Source of the DNA: Streptomyces ruber
GTDB taxonomy: Bacteria > Actinomycetota > Actinomycetes > Streptomycetales > Streptomycetaceae
Assembly: GCF_014648075.1 (NCBI RefSeq)
Contig: NZ_BMQK01000001.1
Coordinates: 620,001-684,000, forward strand
Length of the DNA: 64,000 nucleotides
Direction of reading: 5' to 3'
Both the position numbers and the translations under genes were made by a program. The notes under the pieces were generated by a model. That model worked only from the letters and a program-made list of their open reading frames with translations. It made no database searches and was not told the origin of the DNA. Position 1 is the first letter of the stretch, and the number at the start of each line of letters is the position of its first letter. Of the stretch, positions 18,072 through 27,210 are shown in pieces.

Positions 18072-18482
18072 ATGTCCGAGCCCCCGACCTGGCAGTGCAA
18101 CCTCCAGCTCACCAACGACCTCAAAGCCCCCCACATCGCCCGCCACACCGTACGGACCGCACTGCGTGGCCACGCAACCCCACCGGACCTCACCGACACG
18201 GCCGAACTCCTCACCTCCGAGCTCGTCTCCAACGCCGTGAAACACTCCGACGGACCGGTCACCGTCCGCCTCCGTTCCCTTCCGGAGGGCATCCGCGTCA
18301 ACGTCCTGGACAACCACCCGGATCTGCCCGAGCCCTTGCCCCGTACCACCGACCAGTCCTTCGGGCGCGGCCTGTACCTCGTGGAGGCCCTGGCGGACGC
18401 GTGGGGGCGGTACCCGGTGACCAGCCACTTCCGTATGCCGGGCTGGAAGGTGGTGTGGTTCGAGCTGGCCGCGCGCGAGTGA
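18072..18482 (+). CDS. RsbW-like HATPase (anti-sigma regulatory factor)
   Basis: 136-aa HATPase_c protein. The N-box is LLTSELVSNAVKHSDGP (about residues 50-66) and the G-box is FGRGLYLVEALADAWGR (about 97-113). Such stand-alone GHKL ATPases resemble anti-sigma kinases like RsbW/SpoIIAB, though many Streptomyces versions have unknown targets. I chose ATG 18072; the longer frame upstream overlaps the divergent promoter region. It is transcribed away from the XRE-DUF5753 gene, as at the second triad near 60 kb. Confidence 0.85.
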   Translation: MSEPPTWQCNLQLTNDLKAPHIARHTVRTALRGHATPPDLTDTAELLTSELVSNAVKHSDGPVTVRLRSLPEGIRVNVLDNHPDLPEPLPRTTDQSFGRGLYLVEALADAWGRYPVTSHFRMPGWKVVWFELAARE

Positions 18483-18565
18483 GCGGCCACCTGTGGTCAC
18501 CCGGCCGTCCAGTCAGTTGCCAGGCCGTCGTTACCCTTGGGGTCGTTCCAGGCCAGGGGGGGACT

Positions 18566-19081
18566 GTGGGATTGAAGCGGCACCGGCACTACGGACAGCA
18601 CCTGCTCATCGCGGTCGTGGTGCTGCTCATCGTCCTCACCGCCCTGCCGGTGCACCTGCTCCTTCTCGCGGGAGCGCAGGCGCTCGCCAGTGCTCTGATG
18701 CTCGTCGCGGGTGTCGCCGTCGTCCGGCACGCCCGGGGCGGGCTGTGCGAGGAGTGCGTCGCCGGGATGCCGCTGAACGCATCCGAACTGGCCGACCGGC
18801 GACGCCCACTGCTACGGGCCGTGCACCGGCTGGACAGCCGTTCCGCGTTCGTCCTGTATTGCGCGCTCGTCTGCGTCCCTCCCGCTGCCGTACTGCTGAC
18901 CGAGCCGGGCGGCATCGCCCACAGGTTCTCCTCCGAGGCCGGCCTGCTGCTCACCCTCCTCACCTACGTGTCCACCCTGACGCACGCGCGGTACGCGCCC
19001 TGGTGCCCGTACTGCGACGAGGGCCAGGAGGACGACGACACCGCCCCGGCTGCGGTGCCGCCGGCTCCGCGTACCGTCTGA
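18566..19081 (+). CDS. Small membrane protein with CxxC pairs
   Basis: 171-aa protein from GTG 18566, preceded by CCAGGGGGGGA. Two or three hydrophobic segments (about 11-50, 90-110 and 118-135) alternate with two Cys-x-x-Cys pairs, LCEECVAG (about residue 57) and WCPYCDEG (about 150), which could bind zinc or form disulfides. The acidic, Pro-rich tail is probably flexible. The family is not recognised. It is the end of a plus-strand run and converges on the CU044_5270-type gene. Confidence 0.7.
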   Translation: MGLKRHRHYGQHLLIAVVVLLIVLTALPVHLLLLAGAQALASALMLVAGVAVVRHARGGLCEECVAGMPLNASELADRRRPLLRAVHRLDSRSAFVLYCALVCVPPAAVLLTEPGGIAHRFSSEAGLLLTLLTYVSTLTHARYAPWCPYCDEGQEDDDTAPAAVPPAPRTV

Positions 19082-19089
19082 GAGAGCCC

Positions 19090-20097
19090 TCACGCCGCCG
19101 GCACCTGTCCGGCCTCGTCGACGATGCCGCTGTCGATGAGGGCGACGGAGGTCACGGCGGTGCCGGCCTTCCCCCAGGCGCCGTCCTCCACGAGGACCGT
19201 GCGCTCGCCCAGAAGGCGGGCCGTGCTCCTGTCGAAGATCCACTCAGTGCGTTCGCCATCGTGCACTCGGGCGACGGCCACCCCGTGGCGCCCGGCGGCG
19301 TCCACGGCGTCGGGGACGACGTCGACTCCGGGAATGAGAGCTGCGGCCCGGTAGAGCGCCGCAGCGGTCTCAGGGGGAGTCACTACGTTGCGCAGAAGAT
19401 CGCCGATCGTGACGAAGGCCTGCTGGTCCGGTCCCGTCGTGGAGTCCGAACCGGGTCCGTGCTCTTTCTCGGCGGCATCGCGGATCAGCTCGAACAGGGC
19501 TTCGGGATCAGTCGGCAGGGCAGCCAGGAAGTCGTACGTCGGTGAGTTGAGACGGCCTCTGCCCGGAGTGCCCGGCAGCAAGCTGTCGACGCCACGCTTG
19601 CGCTGCAGGGTCGGCTCACTGCCGTCCACCGACGTCCACTGCTCCACGCTCTCGACCTCGCGCAAGAGGTCCATACCGCCGGCCTTGTTCTCGGACAGCA
19701 CCGACGTATGGCCGACCGTCTTGACGTACGTGTACTGCCCGGCGTGCACCTCCGCCCGCGGCGTCGTGGCGGCTGCCAGGGCAGCTCTCTCCAACAGCTC
19801 GACCGACGCCGCCGAGGCGGGTGGCACGTCGTGCGGAGCGTCGACAGCTCCGGAGCCGAGACCGATGACGACGACGGCCGCGCCGACGGCCACTGCCGCA
19901 CCCAGCGCCAGAGCGGTACGCCCCCTCAGTCGCAGTGCCGGCCGGGAGGAGCGGGATCGCGTCTGCCGATCGATCTCGCTCAGCAGGTGCTCACGGCGGG
20001 CTGCCAGGCGCCTCGGTGCCGGCTCCGGGCAGGGAGCCGGGGGCATGAGCCGGCTCGCCTGCTCGCGTTCGGCCTGTTCCCGCTGCTCCGGACTCAT
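19090..20097 (-). CDS. CU044_5270-like single-span protein, partner of an ECF sigma factor
   Basis: 335-aa protein of a family found beside ECF sigma factors in actinobacteria. A charged cytoplasmic N-terminus (1-58) precedes one transmembrane helix (about 60-82) and an extracytoplasmic domain starting with ASVELLERAALAAA. The motif GQYTYVKTVGH follows, and the C-terminal part has DGERTEWIFDRSTARLLGE. Its start overlaps the sigma stop by four bases (ATGA), so translation is coupled. Such proteins may sense envelope conditions or restrain the sigma factor; this is not proven. Confidence 0.75.
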   Translation of the reverse strand: MSPEQREQAEREQASRLMPPAPCPEPAPRRLAARREHLLSEIDRQTRSRSSRPALRLRGRTALALGAAVAVGAAVVVIGLGSGAVDAPHDVPPASAASVELLERAALAAATTPRAEVHAGQYTYVKTVGHTSVLSENKAGGMDLLREVESVEQWTSVDGSEPTLQRKRGVDSLLPGTPGRGRLNSPTYDFLAALPTDPEALFELIRDAAEKEHGPGSDSTTGPDQQAFVTIGDLLRNVVTPPETAAALYRAAALIPGVDVVPDAVDAAGRHGVAVARVHDGERTEWIFDRSTARLLGERTVLVEDGAWGKAGTAVTSVALIDSGIVDEAGQVPAA

Positions 20098-20741
20098 CGT
20101 GAACTCCTCCTGTGAACAGCGCGGGCGGCGGCCACCCCGCCCGCCGAGTTGTGTCCGCTGCCGGTCCGCGGTTCCGCGCCGTGCGGGTCCGACGCCAGCT
20201 CCTCCTCAGCGAGCCTGCGCAGTCTCTCTCTCGCTCGTGAGAGCCGGGAACGTACGGTGCCCACGGGGATCCCCAGCGCCTCGGCAGCCGCCGCGTACCC
20301 GAGACCGGACCAGACGACCAGCGTGAAGACCTCGCGCTCGGTCCGCTTCAGACGGTGCAGCGCCCGGGCCGCCGCGGCCAGCCGCTGAGCGTCAGCCATC
20401 TGCCCGACCACCTCGTCCGAGAAGTCGGGCGACGCCTCCGGAGACGGAAGACGGGACATCGCCTCCCGGTGCCGGCGTGCCGCCCGGGCGGTGTTGCGCA
20501 TCACGTTGGTCGCGATGCCCAGGAGCCACGCCCGGACGCTCCTGACCTCCTCGTGCAGCTTGTCCCGTAGCCGCCAGGCCTCCAGGAAGGTGAGCGACAT
20601 GACGTCCTCGGCGAGGGCCCAGTCGCCCGTCGTCCGGATCGCATGGGCGTAGACGACGCGCGCGTGCTCGTCGAAGATCTCGGCGAACGCCGCCCGATCG
20701 CCCGACCGGACCCGTTCATGCAAGGGGGAGTCCACAGTCAT
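20094..20741 (-). CDS. ECF RNA polymerase sigma factor
   Basis: 215-aa sigma-70-family protein with region 2 at about 10-85 (AEDVMSLTFLEAWRLRDKL) and region 4 at about 115-170 (RTEREVFTLVVWSGLGYAAA, IPVGTVRSRLSRARERLRRL). Start ATG 20741 is used; a GTG four codons upstream is also possible, and neither has a clear ribosome site. Its stop overlaps the CU044_5270-type gene, and the two act as a pair. The controlled genes are unknown. Confidence 0.9.
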   Translation of the reverse strand: MTVDSPLHERVRSGDRAAFAEIFDEHARVVYAHAIRTTGDWALAEDVMSLTFLEAWRLRDKLHEEVRSVRAWLLGIATNVMRNTARAARRHREAMSRLPSPEASPDFSDEVVGQMADAQRLAAAARALHRLKRTEREVFTLVVWSGLGYAAAAEALGIPVGTVRSRLSRARERLRRLAEEELASDPHGAEPRTGSGHNSAGGVAAARAVHRRSSR

Positions 20742-20753
20742 GAGTGTCCGCAC

Positions 20754-21140
20754 GGCTTCAGCGGTTCCACATGTCCGTTACTGAGATGTAGCAGTGCCTG
20801 TACGCACACTTCGTCAAGGTGCTCGTCGTTCCAAGCACCCGTGCCCGTAACGCAGTTGAATGATCCCGGACTCACTCTGTGTGGACGCGCTCCGTACCTT
20901 CTGTGAGTCGATCAAGAAGATTCGGTGTTGGGCGGGCGGCGCCGTGGATATGGTGCTCGTGCAAGACGATGCGAAAGCTCGTCACAGGGGCGTACAGGGA
21001 CGTACGAAACTGGGACGGACCCGAGCGAGACCAGGCAAGACCAGGCAAGACCGAGCGCCGCGCGGGCGGAACGTGAGCCCGCGCGAGCGACAGGGGCGAT
21101 CTGAGGCGGTGGTCGACCACCCCGCCGCGGTGAGAAGTGG
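20754..21140. other. 387-base gap upstream of the Tad locus
   Basis: I see no gene here. It holds the promoters of the sigma factor (minus) and of the Tad locus (plus). A GC-rich hairpin lies at 21059-21085 (CGCGCGGGC with GCCCGCGCG). Just before it GACCAGGCAA is repeated in tandem (about 21029-21048). The hairpin is in the probable leader of the Tad transcript and could act as an attenuator or mRNA stabiliser. Confidence 0.5.
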
Positions 21141-22037
21141 GTGGTGTGCACGGTGCCGACCGCGATAGCCGTCACCAGTTCCGATCTGGTGCTTCCGCCC
21201 CTGGACCGGCAGACCCCTCCCGCCGTCGTCCAGCCGCAGGACACCCTGGAGGGAACCCTCGTCTCGATGCACGCCCTGGTCGAGCAGCACGGGTACGTCA
21301 TCGCGCTGTACTCGCCCTCCGCTCAGCGGGAGGCCGGGCGGCGGCTGCACACCGTACGGTCCGTGCTCGAAAGCGACCGGATCGCGCTGGTCGGGATTGA
21401 TCTGCCACCGCTCGGGATCGCCCTGCTGGCCCAGCAGTTACGGCAGCTGTCCGCCTGTGACTTCAGTCCGGGCGTGCTCGCCTCCTCCGTGCGTCTCCTC
21501 GCCCACTACATCTACTCCGGCGCCCTCCTCGGCTCGGTCGCCAAGCTCGACCGCGTGCCGGTGTCCCTCAAGTCCCACGCCAAGTCGTGGATGCCCGGCG
21601 CCCAGTTCGCCGTACTCGCCAATCCGCGCCCCCAGCTGGTACGCGTCGGGGAGGGCGAGCTCACCGGCCCCGAGTTCGGTACGCGGCTGTTCGTCGCGTC
21701 CGGGCAGGCGCCCTCCGACTGGGTGACCGCGACCCTCGCGCCCGCCTGGAAGGCGCAGGGGGTGGCGAACGTCCCCCTGCCCGACGGATCCGCGCGCTGG
21801 TGGGGGACCGGGAAGCTCGTCGAGTTCGCCGCCGGGCTGACCGACGTGGCCGTGCTCTACCAGCTCGTGTCGTCCGTGCGCCGCGAGCGCTGCCACTGGT
21901 GCGGCCTCGAACTCATCGGCGACCGCTGCGGGTTCTGCGCGGCGCCGCTGACCGACCTCCCGCCGCCCACGGCGACCTCCACCGCCCCGGCCTCCCGTAC
22001 GGCGGTACGGGCCCTGCCGCGGGGCGGCACACCATGA
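21141..22037 (+). CDS. Zinc-ribbon protein at the head of the Tad locus; contains a TTA codon
   Basis: 298-aa protein, not a family with known function, commonly the first gene of Streptomyces Tad loci. The body is alpha/beta (IALYSPSAQREAG, FAVLANPRPQLVRVGEG), and the C-terminus has a zinc ribbon CHWCGLELIGDRCGFC (about residues 252-267) followed by a disordered tail. The start is GTG 21141 or GTG 21153. Codon 100 (21438-21440, in AQQLRQ) is TTA, the Leu codon read only by the bldA tRNA, so its translation may be delayed to development. Confidence 0.75.
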   Translation: MVCTVPTAIAVTSSDLVLPPLDRQTPPAVVQPQDTLEGTLVSMHALVEQHGYVIALYSPSAQREAGRRLHTVRSVLESDRIALVGIDLPPLGIALLAQQLRQLSACDFSPGVLASSVRLLAHYIYSGALLGSVAKLDRVPVSLKSHAKSWMPGAQFAVLANPRPQLVRVGEGELTGPEFGTRLFVASGQAPSDWVTATLAPAWKAQGVANVPLPDGSARWWGTGKLVEFAAGLTDVAVLYQLVSSVRRERCHWCGLELIGDRCGFCAAPLTDLPPPTATSTAPASRTAVRALPRGGTP

Positions 22038-22110
22038 TCCGCCCGCACCGCACCCCCCGCTCACGTGCCACGACCCGTCCGTCCCCGCTCCCCTCGAGGT
22101 TGTCCGCGTC

Positions 22111-22827
22111 ATGAACTCACGCCAGCGCCGCGGCGTCGTCCTGCTGGTCCTCTCGGCCCTGTGCGCCCTCGGAGCCTTCGCCGGGGTGCTCTCGGTGATC
22201 CGCGACGTGAACGGGAAGGTCGGGCCGGAGGTGGACGCGTACCGGCTGAAGAGCGACGTCGCGCCGTACGAGGAGCTCACGGCCGCCCGGTTCGAGCGGG
22301 TCTCGATGCCGGAGCGGTGGCTGTCCGCGACGGCCGTCACCGACCTCGCCGACATCCGGGGGAAGATCGCCGTGACGGAGCTCAAGAAGGGGTCCCTGCT
22401 GCAGCGCGACATGATCGTCGACCGGCCCGAGCTCCAGGCCGGACAGCAGGAGATCGCCATCATGATCGACGCCTCCACCGGTGTGGCGGGGAAGATCAAC
22501 CCCGGCTCTCGGGTCAACATCTTCGCCACCTTCGCCGCCGACGACAGCACCACCGGCGCCGACCAGTCCAAGCTGATCGTCGCCGGGGCGCGCGTCATCG
22601 ACGTCGGCGAGCTGACCGCCCTGGAGTCCGGCCGGTCCAGCAGCGAACGGCGCCGTACCGCCACCGAGGCCGTCCCCATCACCTTCGCCCTCGGCACGGC
22701 GGACGCCCAGCGCGTCGCCTACGCCGAGTCGTTCGCCGAGCACGTCCGCCTCGCCCTGGTGGCGGGCGGCGACGACACCGCCGTGTCGCCCGGCGACCGC
22801 ACGTACACCCTCGACGAGGACAAGTAG
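22111..22827 (+). CDS. cpaB: CpaB/RcpC-type Flp pilus assembly protein (SAF domain)
   Basis: 238-aa protein. A signal-anchor helix (residues 8-30) is followed by a SAF domain (about 45-110, VAPYEELTAARFERVSMPER) and a RcpC-like domain (about 112-225, INPGSRVNIFATFAA). CpaB/RcpC proteins act outside the membrane in Tad pilus assembly. ATG 22111 begins the hydrophobic anchor. Its stop is 10 bases before a mini-ORF that leads into the CpaE-like gene. Confidence 0.82.
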   Translation: MNSRQRRGVVLLVLSALCALGAFAGVLSVIRDVNGKVGPEVDAYRLKSDVAPYEELTAARFERVSMPERWLSATAVTDLADIRGKIAVTELKKGSLLQRDMIVDRPELQAGQQEIAIMIDASTGVAGKINPGSRVNIFATFAADDSTTGADQSKLIVAGARVIDVGELTALESGRSSSERRRTATEAVPITFALGTADAQRVAYAESFAEHVRLALVAGGDDTAVSPGDRTYTLDEDK

Positions 22828-22837
22828 GAGGCCGCGC

Positions 22838-22879
22838 ATGACGCCTGTCCGTCACGTCGCCGCGGGGATGCGCCCATGA
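22838..22879 (+). CDS. 13-residue leader ORF coupled to the CpaE-like gene
   Basis: ATG 22838 has an ideal TAGGAGG six bases upstream and encodes MTPVRHVAAGMRP before a TGA at 22877-22879. That TGA overlaps the ATG of the ATPase gene (ATGA at 22876). The ATPase start itself has only a weak ribosome site. The arrangement suggests that ribosomes enter at the leader and reinitiate. It is seen only at the sequence level. Confidence 0.45.
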   Translation: MTPVRHVAAGMRP

Positions 22880-24495
22880 CCGTCCGCATCCTCCCCGCCG
22901 TCGGGGACATCGATTCCGCCCGCGCGCTGACCACCCTGCTGAGCCAGCTCGCGGACACCGAACCGGCGCCCCCGGTCCCGGACGCGACCGCCCTGCTCGA
23001 CACCCTCGCGCGCCTCGCCGCCGAGTCCCTGGACGAGCTGCCCGAGGTCGTCCTCGTGCACGAGCGGATCGGCCCCGTGCCCGCGCTGGACCTCATCCGC
23101 GACCTCGCCATGCGCTTCCCCGCGGTCGGCGTCGTCCTCATCACCGCCGACACCAGCACGGGCGTGCTGACGGCCGCCATGGACTCCGGCGCCCGCGGCA
23201 TCGTCACCCTGCCCCTCGGCTACGACGCCCTCGCCGAACGCGTCCAGGCCGCCGCCACCTGGGCCGCCGGCATGCGGCGCCACCTCTCCACCGGTACGCC
23301 CGAGCTGTACTCCGGGCCGGGCGGCACCCTCGTCACCGTCACCGGCGCGAAGGGCGGCGTCGGCACCACCGTCACCGCCGTCCACCTGGCCCTCGCGGCC
23401 CGCGCCTCCGGCCGTACGGTCGCGCTGCTCGACCTGGACCTCCAGTCCGGCGACGTCGCCTCCTACCTGGACGTCCAGTTCCGCCGGTCCGTCGCCGACC
23501 TCGCGGGGATCACGGACATCAACCCGCGCGTCCTCCAGGAGGCGGTCTTCACCCACGACACCGGCCTCGCCCTCCTCCTCGCCCCCGCCGAGGGCGAACG
23601 CGGCGAGGAGGTCACCGACCGGGTGACCCGCCAGGTGGTCAGCGCCCTGCGCGCCCGGCACGACATCGTCGTCGTGGACTGCGGCTCCCAGATGAACGCG
23701 GCGACCGCGGCGGCCGTCGAGATGGCCGACCAGGCGCTGCTGCTGGTCACCCCGGACGTCGTCGCCGTCCGCGCCGCCAAGCGCATGGTCCGCCTCTGGG
23801 AACGGCTCCAGATCCGCAAGGCCGAGGAGACCCTCACCGTCGTCAACCGGCACTCGCGCGGTACGGAGCTCCAGCCCCCGCTGGTGGAGAAGGTCACCGG
23901 GACGAAGGTCGCCCGCGTCGCCGTCCCCGCCGCCTTCAAGGAGCTCCAGCCGGTCGTCGACGCGGGACGGCTGCACGATCTGGAGGCCCGGTCCACCGTC
24001 AAGCAGGCCCTGTGGTCGCTGGCCGGAGAGCTCGGTCTCGTCAGGACGCAGGAGGGCGGGAGCGGTCACGGCCGGCGCCGCAAGCCGTCCGCGGACCGGG
24101 GCGCGCTCGTCCTGCGCCGCCGGGGCGGCGACCGCGGCTCGGTGACCCTGGAGTTCGCGGGCATCTTTCCGCTGATCCTCGTGGTGATGGCGATCCTGTG
24201 GCAGTGCGTGCTGTACGGCTACACGTACTCGATCGCGGGCAACGCGGCGGACGAGGCGGCGCGGGCGGCGACGGCGGCGTACGCGGTCGACGGTGACGTG
24301 GCGGGCGCCTGCGCGTCCGCCGGGAGCGCGCACCTGCCGGGCGCCTGGACCGCCGACATCGACTGCGGCGCGGAGGGCTCCGTCATGACGGCCACGGTCA
24401 GCGCCGACGTCCCGCTCTTCTTCCCCGGCTTCGACCCGGGCTGGCCGCAGGTCGAGGGCCGGGCGGGCGCCGCCCTGGAGGGGAACGCCCGATGA
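22876..24495 (+). CDS. CpaE-like ATPase fused to a TadE-like pilin-like domain
   Basis: 539-aa protein. Residues 1-140 resemble a degenerate receiver domain, and residues 150-385 form a MinD/ParA-type ATPase with deviant Walker A VTGAKGGVGTTVT. After a basic linker (about 390-415) comes a TadE-like segment: RGSVTLEFAGIFPLILVVMA, a hydrophobic helix (about 422-450) and a small outer domain. CpaE localises Tad machinery at the inner face of the membrane; TadE is a minor pseudopilin. Having both in one chain is unusual. Codon use is uniform across the join and no stop interrupts it. Confidence 0.85.
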   Translation: MTVRILPAVGDIDSARALTTLLSQLADTEPAPPVPDATALLDTLARLAAESLDELPEVVLVHERIGPVPALDLIRDLAMRFPAVGVVLITADTSTGVLTAAMDSGARGIVTLPLGYDALAERVQAAATWAAGMRRHLSTGTPELYSGPGGTLVTVTGAKGGVGTTVTAVHLALAARASGRTVALLDLDLQSGDVASYLDVQFRRSVADLAGITDINPRVLQEAVFTHDTGLALLLAPAEGERGEEVTDRVTRQVVSALRARHDIVVVDCGSQMNAATAAAVEMADQALLLVTPDVVAVRAAKRMVRLWERLQIRKAEETLTVVNRHSRGTELQPPLVEKVTGTKVARVAVPAAFKELQPVVDAGRLHDLEARSTVKQALWSLAGELGLVRTQEGGSGHGRRRKPSADRGALVLRRRGGDRGSVTLEFAGIFPLILVVMAILWQCVLYGYTYSIAGNAADEAARAATAAYAVDGDVAGACASAGSAHLPGAWTADIDCGAEGSVMTATVSADVPLFFPGFDPGWPQVEGRAGAALEGNAR

Positions 24496-24872
24496 GGGGA
24501 CTGCTCGAGCGCGCCCGGCGGCGGTCCCGGGACGACCGTGGCGTCTCCATGCTGGAGTTCGCGGGCTTCCTGCCGATCCTGCTCGTGGTCGGCATGGCCG
24601 CCATCCAGCTCGGGCTCGTCGGATACGGGATCAACCAGGCCGGCACGGCCGCGCGGGCCGCCGCACGGGCCGAGTCCCTGGAGCCCGGCACGGGCGCCGC
24701 GGCGGGCCGGGCGGCGGCCAGCGGTTGGCTGGACCCGGATCCCGCGGTCGCCCCGGGCGGCGGAGGCGGCGACACCACCACCGCCACGGTCACCGTGACC
24801 GTCCCCTCGGTCATCCCGCTGTTCGAGGTCCCCGCGATCCAGCGCAGCGCCACCATGCCCAACGACGACTGA
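24492..24872 (+). CDS. tadE: TadE/TadG-family minor pilin-like protein
   Basis: 126-aa protein with the TadE signature DDRGVSMLEFAGFLPILLVV: a positively charged start, Glu five residues into the hydrophobic helix (about 18-45), then a small Gly/Thr-rich outer domain. Its ATG overlaps the TGA of the CpaE-TadE fusion (ATGA). It is closely similar in layout to the fused TadE domain just upstream, so the two probably arose by duplication and may form heterodimers. Confidence 0.85.
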   Translation: MRGLLERARRRSRDDRGVSMLEFAGFLPILLVVGMAAIQLGLVGYGINQAGTAARAAARAESLEPGTGAAAGRAAASGWLDPDPAVAPGGGGGDTTTATVTVTVPSVIPLFEVPAIQRSATMPNDD

Positions 24873-24911
24873 GCCCCCGTACGTGAACGTCCGAGAGGAG
24901 TTGACGAAGAG

Positions 24912-26255
24912 ATGAGCCTGCGATCCCGCATCGCCGCCCCCGAGAAGGACCGGGGAACCGACCGCGAGGACGGACACCTCGTGCCCGTCTACCGGGCCAA
25001 GCTCCTTGAGGAGATCGACCTCGCCGAGATGTCGGGCCTGGCGGCCGGCGAGCGCCGGGCCCGGCTGGAGCGCGTCCTCGGCCACATCATCAGCCGCGAG
25101 GGACCGGTCCTCTCCTCCGCCGAGCGCTCGCAGCTCATCCGGCGCGTCGTGGACGAGGCCCTCGGCCTGGGCGTCCTCGAACCCCTCCTCGCCGACGCGT
25201 CCATCACCGAGATCATGGTCAACGGCCCCGACTCGATCTTCGTGGAGCGCGCCGGCCGGGTCGAACAGCTGCCGCTCCGCTTCGCCTCCACCGAGCAGCT
25301 CATGCAGACCATCGAGCGCATCGTGTCGACCGTGAACCGGCGCGTGGACGAGTCCAACCCCATGGTCGACGCCCGCCTGCCCACCGGCGAGCGCGTCAAC
25401 GTGATCATCCCGCCGCTCGCCCTCAACGGCCCGACCCTCACGATCCGCCGCTTCCCGCGCGCGTACACGCTGCCGGAGCTGATCGGCCTCGGCTCGCTGG
25501 ACGAGCAGATGCTGATGCTGCTCGCCGCCTTCGTCCGGGCCCGCTTCAACGTGATCGTCAGCGGCGGTACGGGCACCGGCAAGACCACCCTCCTCAACGC
25601 CCTCTCCGGACTGATCCCGTCCCACGAGCGCATCGTCACCATCGAGGACTCCGCCGAGCTCCAGCTCCAGCAGGACCACGTCATCCCGCTGGAGTCCCGG
25701 CCCCCGAACGTCGAGGGCAAGGGCCAGGTCACCATCCGCGACCTAGTCCGCAACTCCCTCCGCATGCGCCCCGACCGCATCATCGTCGGCGAGGTCCGCG
25801 GCGGCGAGACCCTCGACATGCTCCAGGCCATGTCGACCGGCCACGACGGCTCCCTCGCCACGGTCCACGCGAACTCGGCGGAGGACGCGCTGATGCGCCT
25901 CCAGACCCTCGGCTCCATGTCCGAGGTGCTGATCCCCTTCGAGGCGCTCAAGGACCAGATCAACTCCGCGGTCGACGTCGTCGTCCAGCTCACCCGCTTC
26001 GCCGACGGCTCCCGCAGGATCACGGAGATCGCGCTGCTCGTCTCCCACGGCCGCGAACAGTTCCGGATAGCGACGGTCTCCCGCTTCGTGCCGCAGCCCC
26101 TCGGCCCCGACCGCGTCGTCCACGGCCGCTTCGAGCACCTGCCGGTGCCCCGCCCGGTCGCGGAGAAGCTGTACGTGGCCAACGAACCGCTGCCGCCCGC
26201 GTTCGGCGTCGCGGAGGCCATCGACGTACTCGCCACCAGGCAGGCTCTCGGATGA
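24912..26255 (+). CDS. tadA: TadA/CpaF-type secretion ATPase
   Basis: 447-aa hexameric ATPase of the type II/IV secretion superfamily that powers Tad pilus assembly. Walker A is [15 protein letters not shown] (about residues 216-230). The Asp box and Walker B follow ([17 protein letters not shown], about 288-304), then the His box [13 protein letters not shown]. Length and order match CpaF/TadA. ATG 24912 lies 39 bases after tadE, with GAGAGGAG upstream. It forms one operon with tadB and tadC. Confidence 0.95.
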   Translation: MSLRSRIAAPEKDRGTDREDGHLVPVYRAKLLEEIDLAEMSGLAAGERRARLERVLGHIISREGPVLSSAERSQLIRRVVDEALGLGVLEPLLADASITEIMVNGPDSIFVERAGRVEQLPLRFASTEQLMQTIERIVSTVNRRVDESNPMVDARLPTGERVNVIIPPLALNGPTLTIRRFPRAYTLPELIGLGSLDEQMLMLLAAFVRARFNVIVSGGTGTGKTTLLNALSGLIPSHERIVTIEDSAELQLQQDHVIPLESRPPNVEGKGQVTIRDLVRNSLRMRPDRIIVGEVRGGETLDMLQAMSTGHDGSLATVHANSAEDALMRLQTLGSMSEVLIPFEALKDQINSAVDVVVQLTRFADGSRRITEIALLVSHGREQFRIATVSRFVPQPLGPDRVVHGRFEHLPVPRPVAEKLYVANEPLPPAFGVAEAIDVLATRQALG

Positions 26256-27196
26256 CCACGAACACCACGCTCCTCGCCCTGGGCGCCACCGTGCTGTGCC
26301 TGACCCTCGCGGTCGCGGGCGTGCACACGTACGCCTCGGGCCGCGCCCACCAGCGGGCGCTCGTCGACCGGCTCGCCGGGACCGCACCGGCCCGCACGGG
26401 CGGCGGGCGCGTCCGCCGCTTCCGGGCCGTCGACCGCCGGCTGCGCCGCACCCGCCTCGGCCGTACGGTCCACCTCCGGCTGTCGGCCACGGGCCTGGAC
26501 CTGACGGCGGGGGAGTTCGTGAGTTACGTCGCCGCGGTCGTCGTCGCCCTGTGGCTGATCGCCGCCGCGGCACTGGCCCCGTTCTTCGGCCCGATCGCCG
26601 CGGCGGTCGGTGTCTGGGGCGCGGCGATCTTCCTCAACTGGCAGCGCCAGAAGCGCATCGAGGCCTTCATCAACCAGCTCCCGGACGTGGCCCGCCTCCT
26701 CGCCAACGCCACGGCCGCCGGTCTCGCCCTGCGCACGGCCCTGGCGATGGCGGCCGAGGAACTGGAGGCCCCGGCGGGCGAGGAGCTCGCGCGCGTGGCC
26801 GACCAGCTCACCCTGGGCCGCTCGGTGGACGACGCGCTCGGCGAGCTGGCCGAGCGCCTGCCCTCCCGCGAACTGGCCGTCCTCGTGACGACACTCGTCC
26901 TGTCCAACCGGGCGGGCGGCTCGGTGGTCGGCTCCCTGCGCAACCTGACCCAGACCCTGGAGGACAGGAAGGAGACCAGGCGCGAGGTCCGCACGATGCT
27001 CTCCGAGGTCAACGCCACGGCCTTCACGGTCCCGCTGCTCGGCCTCGGCTCCCTCCTGCTGATCAACACCTCGAACGAGGGCGCGCTCTCCCGGGTCACC
27101 GGCTCTCCGCTCGGTCAGGCGCTGGTGCTGCTCGCCCTCGGCCTCTACACGGTCGGCTTCTTCGTCATCCGCCGCCTCGGCAAGATCGAAGTGTGA
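26252..27196 (+). CDS. tadB: TadB inner-membrane platform protein
   Basis: 314-aa type II secretion F-domain protein. Two hydrophobic helices (about 92-125) precede the cytoplasmic F domain (about 150-275, [40 protein letters not shown]), and two more helices end the protein. Its ATG overlaps the TadA stop (ATGA). TadB and TadC form the membrane platform on which TadA acts. Confidence 0.92.
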   Translation: MTTNTTLLALGATVLCLTLAVAGVHTYASGRAHQRALVDRLAGTAPARTGGGRVRRFRAVDRRLRRTRLGRTVHLRLSATGLDLTAGEFVSYVAAVVVALWLIAAAALAPFFGPIAAAVGVWGAAIFLNWQRQKRIEAFINQLPDVARLLANATAAGLALRTALAMAAEELEAPAGEELARVADQLTLGRSVDDALGELAERLPSRELAVLVTTLVLSNRAGGSVVGSLRNLTQTLEDRKETRREVRTMLSEVNATAFTVPLLGLGSLLLINTSNEGALSRVTGSPLGQALVLLALGLYTVGFFVIRRLGKIEV

Positions 27197-27210
27197 GAGG
27201 GGAGGCCGGA

